Positions 8,692 to 18,651 of a DNA stretch of 64,000 nt are shown piece after piece. The position numbers were made by a program, and so were the translations under genes. The notes below the pieces were generated by a model. The model was not told the DNA's origin and made no database searches. It was given only the letters and a program-made list of their open reading frames with translations. Position 1 is the first letter of the stretch. Each line of letters starts with the position of its first letter. The DNA is from Tillandsia leiboldiana (Eukaryota; Streptophyta; Magnoliopsida; Poales; Bromeliaceae), in the NCBI GenBank assembly GCA_029204045.2, contig CM055063.1, positions 26,791,721-26,855,720 of the forward strand, given 5' to 3'.

Positions 8692-11600
8692 TGTCACGCC
8701 CCGGGTGTAAACCAAAACCCGGGCTCGTCTACAGATCCGCCGTGCACACGGAATTTTTCCGTGTACACGAAGCGCTGGTAACCTGCTCAGATATAGAGAT
8801 ATAATAAAGGAGCATAAAACAGAGCTAAACTAAAACTAGTACATCTCAGAAGAAAACTGGAAAGGAAAGTACAACAAAGCTCCCAAAATTATACAAGTGT
8901 CTCTCCCAGCTCACAAAATAAAATACATCCAGCTGGCCGAAGCCAGACCCAAAAATAAAAGGAAAAATACAACCGTCTGAGTGTACTAGGGATACATCAA
9001 AATCTACTGAACTCTGGATCAGGGAAGCAACTAGCTAATCAACGATCCTCTTACCTCGGTCCGGGGAAGAGGGTCCCGCAACTCCCGCAGAGGACTCTGC
9101 AAAACAAAGGGAAAAATGAAGAGAAAAAGGGTGGGGGTGAGAACTACTATAAAGACAGTAGCCTCCCCTAGTGGGTAAACCTCAACTCGAACATGCCCAC
9201 TAGGACTACCAGAGGCGAAAAGAATAAATGTGGTAAACTATAAGTATGACTACTGATAAAAGCTACCACTAATATGCCTTTACATGCCCAGCTAAAAAGA
9301 TAGCTAAATGTATACATCAGAATATCAAAGCCTGCCTGAATAAACCCAATCTATACTCCAGTAAACACTGGTACTGCCTGCGGTGCCTGCCAAATCGGGT
9401 ATGCCAGCCTACGCATAACACCGATAGGGGATAGGAGTCTCAAGGACTCAAGGTCTGTATAACGTGCACACTATACTTGCCAAATCGGGTATGCCGGCCA
9501 ATGCAGAACACCAATAGGGGATAGGAGTCTCAAGGACTCAAGGTCGTAGTAACAAGTATCATAGTAGAATAAGTCATCATGACTGGATCATGACACTGAT
9601 CTAAATGGAAAACTATCGCCTAAAAGAGCCCAAATCCTCTCCCCGATCTGATGCAATAACAACTATCCGGTCAACCGCCCAAAATCCGCGGTTGCCGCAA
9701 TTACCCTGCCCTCAGCCTGCCTGTCCCAAAATCCCAACGACTGACTACACTATCCCAGCCCCTGCTCTACCTGAGCATAATATCCCCTATGTCTAGGTAA
9801 CTGGAGAAGGAATAAAAATATGGTTTCTCCTAAGTCAATTCCAGCATGATAGTGTAGCAGAAAAAGGTGGCCTAACTAGGTGACCATTCAAGCATGCCAA
9901 AGTCCTTTCCTAACAGAATAATTTCAGTGTTCTAATTCTTACAAGATTTACAATATGCCTTTATTTGGATATCTGAAGTATTAACCTGCCACAAGCCAAT
10001 TTATACACATGCATAAGTCTCCCTATTATACATAAGTATGATATGGATTTAGCCGATTGTTACCAAAAGGTTTAAGCAATAATTCCTGGGATTCTAATCA
10101 ACTTAACATTTGTAAGAAATTACCATTTATTAGTATCTAGTCCTCTAAAGATGCAAGTATCAATTACAAGTCCTTTTCTTTTCATTAAGCATGCTATGCT
10201 CATTCAACTAGTATAATCGCAACATTACACAGGACTAGCTCCAATATGCCGAGTGGGTTATCCCAAGTAAGAGGTTAACAACGGTACCCACCTCGAGCGC
10301 TAAAATCCTTGTCCCAAATGCGAAAACCCGCGCTCGCACCAAAAGCTCACCGCAACACTGTACCAAATCTCCAAGAAGGACATACATAACTTTAGTCCTT
10401 CAAACATCACAAAATCTGTCCCCAAATTAATCGGTCTAAAGTTCACAGATTTTAACCTGCGAAGGGTGCCCAGAAAATTCCAAGAAAAATACCGTCGCGT
10501 TCCTTGCGACGAACCCGTCGAAACGAGTACTTGCACGCTCGAAACCGAGCTACCATCGCTGAGATACAAATTCGGCAAGGGGAACACCCCAACAAAACTG
10601 TGCAGAAATTCTGTACCAAAAGACTACAGAGAAAGGAGATTTCCACCTTCGAAAAATATTCAAAAAAATCTGAGAAACTTCCGGGAGATTCCTTGCGAGA
10701 TGTAGATGAAAAACGCCTTTTGAATCGCCTCGATCCGTCGCCTGAGCGTGAAGTTATAGCCAAATCAAACAGGTGCTGTCCAAAACTCCGCGAGGAAAAA
10801 AGGGTCACAAAGAAGCTCGGGAGACTCAAAATCCACATGAAAACCAAGGGCAACTCAAAATATCAAAAATGAAGCCCTACCTGTCAAGAGTCCAACGGCG
10901 CAGGAATCACCCGAATCGGAGGTCGGGGTGAGCCGGGGGAGCCTGAACACTGTGAAGGGACGAAACGGGTAGTCGGTGAACGAGCGCCGCGCCGCGCCAG
11001 AAAATGGCCAACCTCGAAAAACGCGCTCCTAAAAATCCCAGGAATGATCAGCAAGAAAGGCTTCAGGTAGAAGAAGATTTTTCCCTAAGGGTGCCCTGTG
11101 AAAATCCTCACAGAAAAGTGTAAAAAGGCCCCCCAAAAGGCCTATTTATAGGCAGCCCAAAGCCCCCCCCCCCACTTATCGGATTCGGGCGCCACTTTCT
11201 GGCGCCCGAATCCGAAAAGCGGGTCGGACGGGGGTCCGTCCGACCGCCCGGATTCATCTGGTGCGGCCACGTGTCCCCCGCACAGCAAACAGCTGTGCAG
11301 GGCGACCGGGCGCCCGCCGCGTGGCAAGGGCCCGCTGGGGGCGGTGCTTGCACCCGCCCCCTAGCCGGCCAACACGTGGCCCGCACTCGAGTGCGGGCCA
11401 TGTGCGGCCGACCAGCCGCACTGGCGCCCTGCACCGGCACGCGCCCCGAGGCGCCGCGCTACGCTCCAATGGACCGCGCCTTGGTGAGCCAGCAAATCCC
11501 CGGGCGACACGTGTCGTGCGCCCGGTCCACCAGTGCCGCGCCTCATCCCTGGACCGCGCCGCGTGCTCCCTCCAATCCGGAAGCGCCACGTGGCCCACCC

Positions 11601-12003
11601 GCGCGGTTCATGCACCGCCGCGCCTCTCCCGTGGACCGAGCGACGTGAGCCGGCCAATGGTGGGCTGCCACGTGGCTCTGGCCGGTCCACGGTCCACCCC
11701 CATGCACCAACAATCCCTGAAAACTTCCGGAAGTCCGTTTTCGGTCATCCGGACTCCAAATTTGACAAATAAACTGTCGATTTCAAGCATTTTTCCACTC
11801 TGAATCCAAATCCAACCTCGGTTTGACCCAATTCCTTTTCTAAAATTTGGCAAACATAGCCGAAGGCTAAATCAGCTGAAAATGTCACACAGGGTCCATC
11901 TGTGGCACCCCTTTGATGCACCATGGGCCGGACACACCAACACTAGGTGTTTTACACAATGGATTCAACGGAAAAGCTGCATTGGGAAAAACCAGAACAC
12001 TAC
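8692..12003 (-). repeat. 5' LTR of element A
   Basis: Collinear with 772-4079. The U5 end (plus 8692-8769) has twin hairpins: a GC-rich one next to the end and one with arms at 8741-8753 and 8757-8769. TATA box (minus TATAAATA) at 11143-11150. The outer end reads CTAC then G at 12004 where the other copy has A; either the terminal base mutated or the end is one base short. Confidence 0.92.
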
Positions 12004-12004
12004 G

Positions 12005-12065
12005 AAGCGTGCTAGAGCTAGAGTAGTTCTAGGATGGGTGACCCCCTGGGAAGTGGGGCGTCACA
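12005..12065 (+). rRNA. 5S rRNA-derived 3' half inside truncated Cassandra 5' LTR (not a 5S gene)
   Basis: AAGCGTGC followed by GGATGGGTGACCCCCTGG matches the internal control region and 3' part of plant 5S rRNA. It stops at GGGGCGTCACA, the LTR end, instead of completing 5S. Element A replaces everything upstream. This copy keeps the CTAGAGTAGT spacing nearer to canonical 5S than the 3' LTR copy. Confidence 0.88.
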
Positions 12066-12067
12066 GT

Positions 12068-12080
12068 TGGTATCAGAGCC
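12068..12080 (+). promoter_or_regulatory. Primer binding site of Cassandra element
   Basis: TGGTATCAGAGCC, two bases after the LTR end at 12065, complementary to initiator tRNA-Met. Confidence 0.92.
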
Positions 12081-12287
12081 ATTCACCAGCCAGAAATGTG
12101 AGATGAGTCTCGGCTGAGCCAGGGTTATATAGCGGGTAGAGCGAGGCTCCCCGGCTAATGACCGTTGAGGGTGGAGTGCAGCTCCCCACAAGGTCGGCTA
12201 AGGCTAGCGAGACGAGTCTCACATCGCCTGGTGCTTGTGAGTGTGCTTGAGCCTGACGTGGACGTCAGGGCTTAAAGGGCGGAAGAA

Positions 12288-12461
12288 TGTGACATCCCCG
12301 AAATTTGGATTAGTCCTATATATAAATGATATAATATGACTAAATCTCTTAACCCGGCTATAGCATTTTGGATGGTAGCAAGATCCAAGAGGTTATGAGA
12401 GTTAAGCGTGCTAGAGCAGTAGTTCTAGGATGGGTGACCCCCTGGGAAGTGGGGCGTCACA
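12288..12461 (+). repeat. Cassandra 3' LTR with 5S-like sequence
   Basis: It starts TGTGACATCCCCG and ends GGGGCGTCACA. About 12370-12450 resembles 5S rRNA: degenerate in the 5' part, near-canonical from GTTAAGCGTGC onward, with a 3-bp loss (GAGCAGTAG) relative to the 5' LTR copy. Confidence 0.9.
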
Positions 12462-13574
12462 GTTTTCCACGTAAAATGTTGCGTACTTTATTTATTTTTC
12501 CACATTGGGTTATTTTTACGCAAAGATTTTGGAGTTTTATTATTTACACCTATTCACACCCCCCCCCCCCCCCCAATCCCTCTAGGTGGTTTTTCCTCTA
12601 TTTCGATCCTTGGATCCCATAACCCACAAAAGATAAGTAAATGAATAAAGTGAAAATGAGGCTAAGCGCTAAAGTAAATGAAAAGAAAGGATAATCGCAC
12701 CTTCGGATGTTGAACTCATGTTGGAGAGTAAGACCAAGGACCATCTCCCGGGCGGTTCCCGTATAACCGAGTCACTTTCGTTGGGCGGGATAGCACATGC
12801 GTGGGCTATCAGCAGCGTTGGATTATCTCGTCTTGTGGTAGCATGACTGCCGGGCACGGGCCCATTGGGCGAGATTTTCAAGGGATGAGCAACTTGAACT
12901 AAAGCATGATAAAGAGAATGAACAAGTGGTCTAGTGGTTTGGGCTAGTGTGGAAGCTTTAGTAGCGGCATAGTAGCCGTGTCATGGCAAATGTTAGAGTA
13001 TTACATGAGCATGATAGATAGTATTTGCTGCTTTATACCTTTTATTATCTATTATATTATTTTCATTGGACCAAGCGGTGTAGAACATTCTCTTTCGGTG
13101 GTTGAACCCACTGGGAACTTTAAGTAGTTTTCACACCCTTGGGTGATCATTTTCTAGGTACTATGAGCGAGGGGCACGACAGAGGAAGGGTCCGACAGCT
13201 TAGCGACCTAGCAGTTTAGAATCGCCGTTACATTTTGGAGGGTTTTCTTTTCAGTGAAATTTGTATGTGAGGAAAAATATTGTAAATCTTAAAGTTAAAG
13301 GTTTTATTTTTGGAGATGTAAAATCAAAGTTGTAAATCATTTTATATTACAGTTTCACTCATGTATCTTTCTTTCATGTTCATTAAACTGTTTGTTTGTA
13401 TGAATGAAAGTTTTTATTTACATAGTTTAGTACTCTGAATGATACTCTTTCGCTTACACTAAACTGTGTTGAAATGGATGTAACCGTTCCTTTCGGGTGT
13501 TGAGAGGTCATACTCGATTGCCGGGTCTGTTGGCGTGCCCGAACTGACCAAATAGGCGGTCTCGGGATGTGACA
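12462..13574 (+). repeat. 3' portion of an unidentified LTR (H)
   Basis: No gene is visible. The stretch ends CGGGATGTGACA, like the other LTRs here, and contains the shared LTR hairpin (arms 13113-13119 and 13126-13132) next to CACACCC. A run of 16 C lies at 12559-12574. What follows is not a primer site, so H is probably a solo or truncated LTR into which Cassandra inserted. Its 5' part would lie left of the window. Confidence 0.6.
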
Positions 13575-13773
13575 GACCTGCCTGTTATTCCTGCCCCCAG
13601 CCATTTCAGCGAGTCCGGCTTGAGGTACCGGAGCTACCGGCTGCACCGGAGGAGGTTGCGGCCCATATGGGCTAGCCTGCTACTGGAACTATCCCTGTAG
13701 AGGGACCTGTTCACTGATCTTGCCCCCAACCATCTCGGCGAGCCTGGCTTGAGTGATGTTTTTTTATCTATAC
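13575..13773 (-). pseudogene. Small gag-like fragment
   Basis: On the minus strand two related segments read about QAGLAEMAGG and QARLAEMVGG, separated by a proline/glutamine-rich stretch with a stop. This resembles the N-terminal part of a gypsy gag. It is trapped between LTR H and the start of element B and is too short to assign to a family. Confidence 0.4.
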
Positions 13774-14615
13774 TGTAATAACAACAATTTTGAATTTTGA
13801 ATTTTGTATGGAATTCTGGTCTTTGTGATGAATTTGGTTCTATCGGAATTTAAAGAGGGTGCTGTTGTTAGCTTCTTGAGGGTTCATTTATTAGAGTGAC
13901 TTTCACCGAGTTATTGGTGAGAAGTCTCTTAATGGAATGGTCAAATCCGTTTTTATATCCGGGGTGCCTGTTGCATTGAAAAGCGTGAAAAATAAAATTT
14001 TGACGGTAGGCGGGTTCTCTCCGTAAAATATTTGAGCTGATTTTTGGGTGAGATCTTTGGAAGGGAAGGTCGTCAGTTTGCCGGCGTCGTCAAACGGAGA
14101 AAAACAGTGCGATCGGATTTCAAATCCGACTTACGGATCTTCCGAAAATGCATTTTTACCGTAACGGATCCGAAATACAGTTTCGGGTATTTTTGGTACC
14201 CGTTAAGATGTATCAGTGAATCGGAATGCATGAAATCTGATTAAATGTGATTGGCACACTTTTTGAGGTTTTGGAATGCATAGTACGGTTCTCTTCTAGG
14301 GAAAAAGAGGAGATAAGGGTGCCAGGGGCATTGTGGTCATTTTCTGTTTTGTTTTTAAAAAGAGGGGTATTTATAGTTGCTTTGGATTAGGGCTAAGCTA
14401 ATCTTTAAGTAGGCCTAATCCATCTTCTTCCCCAACATGATGGACCAAGATAAAAACCATAGTTCCCATCCCTATTCTTTTCCTTCGGATCGGAATGCAG
14501 TCGCCGTCGTCGTCGTCGTCGTCGACACCGCGGAGGGAGGGCTGGCGCCGCCGCCCTACAGGACTGGGCGCCGCCGCCTGGCAGTAGCACGCCCTGCGAC
14601 CAGCGCGTCTGCGCG
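13774..14615 (+). repeat. 5' LTR of element B, first part
   Basis: It starts TGTAATAAC and matches 40380-40786 over its first 400 bases. A TATA box-like TATTTATA lies at 14369-14376. The LTR is interrupted at GCGCG (14611-14615) by C1 and resumes at 35409. Confidence 0.92.
14611..14615 (+). other. Target-site duplication of C1, left copy (GCGCG)
   Basis: GCGCG directly precedes the C1 LTR start TGTGAGG and is repeated at 35404-35408. Confidence 0.93.
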
Positions 14616-17600
14616 TGTGAGGTCCCGGAATCCCTCGCGTAGGATTTGCTGGTTGTTGGGCAGCTTTTAGTGGCCGTTGGGAGTGTTTGTGCGCGTGTCG
14701 GGCCCAAGGAATGGATTTGTGATGCAATTTGGGATTTAGTTGCATCACTGGAGGCCTGCGTGATGTGTCGATGGTGTTTGCGCGCAATTTGGACACAAGT
14801 GTTGGACTTCGTGCTTAAAAGGAGACCCCGTGGGAATTTGGATGACCCGTCGGGTGTTTAGAGGTGGTTTCGCACGATTCAGATGTCAAAATTGGACTCC
14901 GGGCGAAGTTTGGATAAAAGATTACCTCTCCGGTCTCCTTCGGGAATTTTTAGAGTTGGAATTTAGCAAATCGGACTTCAGATTTGGACCCGGCGCGAAA
15001 ATCGGATCGAGTGGGCATTCGACAAATTTTTGGATGAGAATTTGGAGAAACGGACATCGTTTTTGGATTCAGCGCGCGAAATCGCTAAGAATGGACTATT
15101 TACTTATTTGATTTGGAGCCCAGATGACGTGCGCGTTTTTCGAGGCGATGCGGCACGAATCTCGAGGCGTGGCGCGTGGCACGGAACCCGAGGAGATCGC
15201 GCCGCGCGGGTCGAGGCGCGAGGGTCGAGGCGGCGTGCGGACGGGATGGGGCGCAAGCGCTTTCGGCGCGGGACGTGCGGGGGCCGCCACGTGGCGGGCC
15301 CCCGTTGGCGCCCGCGCGGGCGCGGGGGCACGCGCACCCGTGTGGCGCGTGCGTGTCCCGCGCCTGGGGTGGCGCGGTGTAACGCGCCCGTGTGGCGGGC
15401 GTGTTTCCGCGCGCCACGTGGCACGCTGGGCGCGTGCGTGGACCCGGTGCACGCGCCCGGCTGCGCGGACCAGCGGCTGGAGGCTCCCCATTGGCCGGCG
15501 CCGTGGACCGGATCCGTGGACCGGGCCCTTGGACCACCCCCCTTTTTCTCCTTTTCTTCTTCTTCTTCTTTCTCCCCCGAGCACCATTTTTCTTCTCTTT
15601 TCTTTCTTTCTTCTCCACCCGAGCGAGAGAGGGAGTGAGGAGGGGATTTGTGGGTGGTGCGGCGGTGCGTCGTGGGCCTCGTGGAGCGCGCGAAATGTTC
15701 CACGGAGCAGTTGGGCGGCGCGGCGCGACGATGTAGGTCCCGCACTTGTTTTTACGGTATTTTTAGCACAGTTTTGGGGCGTTCTTTTGGATAGTAATTA
15801 ACCCCTTGTTCTTATCTGTGTTAGGGACTGTGTTTACAGTACCGTTTTGCGTGCGGTCCCCGACGCCGTGCACCGTTTTGCGTGCGGACTCCGTTTTGCG
15901 TACGGATTCTAGCACCGTGCTCCGTTTTGCGTGCGGACTCCGACACCGTGCACCGTTTTGCGTGCGGACTCTATTTTTGGTGCGGACTCCGGCACCGTGC
16001 ACCGTTTTGTGTGCGAACTCTGTTTTTGGTGCGGACTCCTGCACCGTGCACCGTTTTGCGTGCGGACTCCGGCGGCGTGCTCCGTTTTGCGTGCGGACTC
16101 CGGCAGCGTGCTCCGTTTTGTGTGCGGACTCCGGCAGCGGGCATCGTTTTGCATGCCGAATCGCGGGGAGGCCAATTGCAAGTGTCTACGAGCAATTGGT
16201 GGCTTATCGAGGTCGGTGGCCTTATCTCCAAGTTTTATGGACTGTACAGTAATTCTACTGATGTAGGAGTATACATGATAGTTTATTTCCTTGTGCAGCA
16301 TGCTAGATTGTAGGAATTGTTATTCCTTTCATCATCTGTTAATATAGTTATCTTGGAACTTGACCTAGCACCCCTGTCATATATTGCATGTGTAACCAGA
16401 GCAGTAGAAAACCCTCACTTGGGCTAGGGTTTTTTATGTTTAGACACCCACACTGTTTTTCTATTCCTGGACATAGTGTTATCCTCGCCCGGGTAGTGGG
16501 CCGAGAGGTCGGGACTTTCTTTTAGTGTGGGATGCTTTTGCACTCGTGCTTGGGAGCAAAGTGGAGTCTGGTAGTGTAGTGGGTTGTTTATCTGTGCCGG
16601 GAGCCGTTTGGGTAAACGGTAGTCCTGGGAGGTCTTGTATCCCTGTTGTGCTGTCGTGGGAGGGAGCCGTTGAGCAGACGGTAGTCCCGGGCCATCGAGT
16701 ATCTTCCGGTCAGTGTTGTTGGGAACCGTTGTGGTTGACGGTGGTCCCAGGTCGTTGAGTGTTGTCCGACCAGTATTGTTAGCCTGAGTTGTGGGTCGTT
16801 CCTGGCTGTGGAGTACCTCCAGCCAGTGTGCTTTGTGCTGCGAGCTGTTGGAGAGGCTAGTGTCTCGTGTTTCGTGTGAGCTGATCAGCTGAGTCGTCGA
16901 GAGTGCTCCGACAGTTGTGCGAGATATTTGGGGATCTTGAGTCCTACCGTTCTGAGAGTGAGCGTGGATCTTGACTATAGCCTGCTTATGCCAATGTTTG
17001 ATACTCTATGCCGCGCCGTTTTCCTCAGTTGGAGTCGCGTCCCTGAGATGCCGCTGTGGATACGATGGTTGGCCTGTTGAGGCAGTTTTCCGCAGTGGAT
17101 GCAACGATGGGCCTGTTGAGGCAGTTTTGCGCGAGGGGTGAGTTAGTCGGACAGGACGCCCCACGTAAATCCCGTCCTCATGTGGATGTGTGGTAGTGGG
17201 CAGGTGCGTTCCTAGTCGACAGGCGCAGGCTTGACTGGACCCTATGAGGCAGTCAGTTCGATTGGGTCAATTGAGCACCTTGGGTGCGTGTGGTCACATT
17301 TACTTTTATCTGTTCCACTTTTTGAGCATCTAGATAGAGGCATGGTAGCTGTAGAGTAGCTCCAGCTTTTCTTGTTCAGATTTCACTGCACTGTTATCTT
17401 TTGCCTCTAGTAGACTTAGTGGGCAGACCGTTGGGCTTGTTGACGGCACCCACTGAGAACTACTGTGGGAAGTAGTTCTCACACCCGTCGTGGTGTCTTT
17501 TCTCCAGGAACTTCTTCTCCTGTTCCTGTGCTCCTATTGCTGATTCCTGCTGACCGGTTTTGAGGGAGTCGCGAGCTAGTTCCTGTTCCCTATCCGTCGT

Positions 17601-18025
17601 TGGAGTGTAGCTGTACCCCTTCAGAGGAGAGCTCCAGTTGATTAGTTTACTTCTTTTACTCTGTTGAGAGACCTTTGTTGTGAGGTATAGAGTTGTACTT
17701 TATTTTACAGCTTGAGAGAATGATGTAGTGAGGTTATCTTTGTATCGAGAGCTTGTACACTGATATATTTTATTGGAGATATCTCCCTTTTGAGTTTTGT
17801 ATCAGAGGACTTTTTATACGATCGTATTTGGGAGATGGATATTATATTATTTTCAGTTGTACAGTGTTTGGATTTCAATTTTTAGTAGTTTACTTTCAGC
17901 TCTGATATCTGTATCCTGTAGTTGTTTCTTTTGCAGGTTAGACGCTTCGTTTTTACGGCAATTTCCGTACAGATAGCGGATCTGTTAGCGAGCCCGGGTC
18001 GCAGTTTCGACCGCGGGGCGTGACA
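14616..18025 (+). repeat. 5' LTR of C1
   Basis: This 3410-bp LTR runs from TGTGAGGTCCCGG to GGGGCGTGACA. It contains a CpG-rich block (about 15120-15520), the minisatellite 15840-16165, alternating hairpins (16599-16911), a shared hairpin at 17455-17480 and twin hairpins at the U5 end. It differs from the C2 LTRs by about 90 extra bp near 14750-14840 and a 40-bp duplication near 17070-17130, so C1 and C2 are subfamilies. Confidence 0.94.
15840..16165 (+). repeat. LTR minisatellite, C1 5' LTR
   Basis: Units of about 31 and 18 bp share GTTTTGCGTGCGGACTCC; the longer unit adds GGCACCGTGCACC. One variant has TTTTTGGTGCGGACTCC. Equivalent arrays lie in every C LTR copy with different unit numbers. 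Open frames on both strands here are repeat artefacts. Confidence 0.92.
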
Positions 18026-18033
18026 GATTAGAG

Positions 18034-18046
18034 TGGTATCAGAGCC
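18034..18046 (+). promoter_or_regulatory. Primer binding site of C1
   Basis: TGGTATCAGAGCC, 8 nt after the LTR end. Confidence 0.94.
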
Positions 18047-18198
18047 TTGGTTGTAGGTCATGGTGGACTTAGAAACCCTAGGCTTGTGGTTGGACATTAG
18101 GATGACTACGTGAGAGTCGTGACTTATAGCGAGAGTCCTGATTGAGTTTTTACCTCTCCCAAGAGACGGGTGATTGGCATGTTTACTTTCCCAAGCGG

Positions 18199-18222
18199 TT
18201 ATGTGGCTGCAGACAACATAAT
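18199..18222 (+). other. Leader hairpin of C1 with CTGCAG loop
   Basis: TTATGT pairs with ACATAA around a loop containing GCTGCAGA. A one-base loss in the left arm shortens the stem relative to D. Confidence 0.7.
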
Positions 18223-18313
18223 GCTATGGAATGGATGACATGTCTTAGACTTTCGCTGGATTGGGTCGTATGGTTGTTGTGTCCTGACGTTTGTTGTTGT
18301 GCAGTGGGCTACG

Positions 18314-18420
18314 ATACCCCTGAGACGTCGCATTGTGAAGAGGACACACCCCGCACCTGATGAATACCCGAGCAGCGGGAGGCAGAGCTATCAGAGCGGA
18401 GCGAGACCCAGGAGTTTGTG
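18314..18420 (+). pseudogene. Gag N-terminal remnant of C1 without start codon
   Basis: Sequence aligned to F gag (ATG CCG CCG AGA CGT) reads ATA CCC CTG AGA CGT at 18314, so the start codon is lost; C2 has the same ATA. Frameshifts follow. It leads into the stem-loop at 18490 and the tandem array. Confidence 0.65.
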
Positions 18421-18489
18421 TGTTGAGATAGTTTTCCCACTTTAACCGAGAAGGGCCGAATCCCTGAATGGTAAAGAATCGAGAACTTC

Positions 18490-18547
18490 GATAGGCCGAG
18501 CCTAGAGTCTGTTCTTGTTTGATTGGGGTTCTAGGCACCGGTCTATC
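18490..18547 (+). other. Recurrent stem-loop with fixed apical sequence (C1 copy a)
   Basis: Outer arms GATAGGCC and GGTCTATC (8 pairs including G-U), internal loop of 2 and 3 nt, inner arms GCCTAGA and TCTAGGC, apical loop containing CTGTTCTTGTTTGAT. The surrounding 180 bp is repeated at about 20283-20460. Confidence 0.75.
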
Positions 18548-18651
18548 GGAATTTTCGGATCTTTGCCGCGTCAGTCGGTTCTTCTCGCCTATGAGTGGGG
18601 GTTGTTGTGGGAGCCGTTTGGAGTGACGGCGGTCCCAGCTGTGTGGATACT

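Larger units (their letters stand above)
772..12003 (-). mobile_element. Ty3/gypsy (Tekay/Del-like) retrotransposon A, disabled
   Basis: The element is complete in outline: 5' LTR 8692-12003, primer site 8672-8683, gag and pol descending from 8398 to 4126, polypurine tract near 4080-4089, 3' LTR 772-4079. The order protease, RT, RNase H, integrase places it in Ty3/gypsy, and the long LTRs and integrase tail place it near Tekay/Del. Frameshifts, stops and loss of the gag core make it non-autonomous. The right end lies in the 5S-derived part of a Cassandra LTR. The left flank is another family A internal region, so no target duplication can be checked there. Confidence 0.9.
12005..12461 (+). 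mobile_element. Cassandra-type TRIM element carrying 5S rRNA sequence in its LTRs
   Basis: A truncated 5' LTR (12005-12065), primer site, 222-bp non-coding interior, purine tract AAAGGGCGGAAGAA (12274-12287) and a 174-bp 3' LTR (12288-12461) make a miniature LTR element. Cassandra is the known plant family whose LTRs carry 5S sequence with its Pol III promoter. The interior has no coding capacity, as usual for TRIMs. The left part of the 5' LTR was separated by insertion of element A and should lie beyond the window start. Confidence 0.9.

Noticed and set aside
12370..12450. A functional 5S rRNA gene
   Set aside because: The 5' third is degenerate, the 3' end runs into the LTR end, and the context is a Cassandra element with primer site and purine tract.
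14480..14530. GTC trinucleotide run as a coding or disease-type repeat
   Set aside because: A short run (about 8 units) in LTR B without reading-frame context; ordinary simple repeat.
15030..15801. Several overlapping open frames of 160-225 codons on both strands (also 22046-22750, 23158-23970, 30225-31036)
   Set aside because: They lie in CpG-rich LTR sequence where stop codons are rare, overlap on both strands and show no domain.
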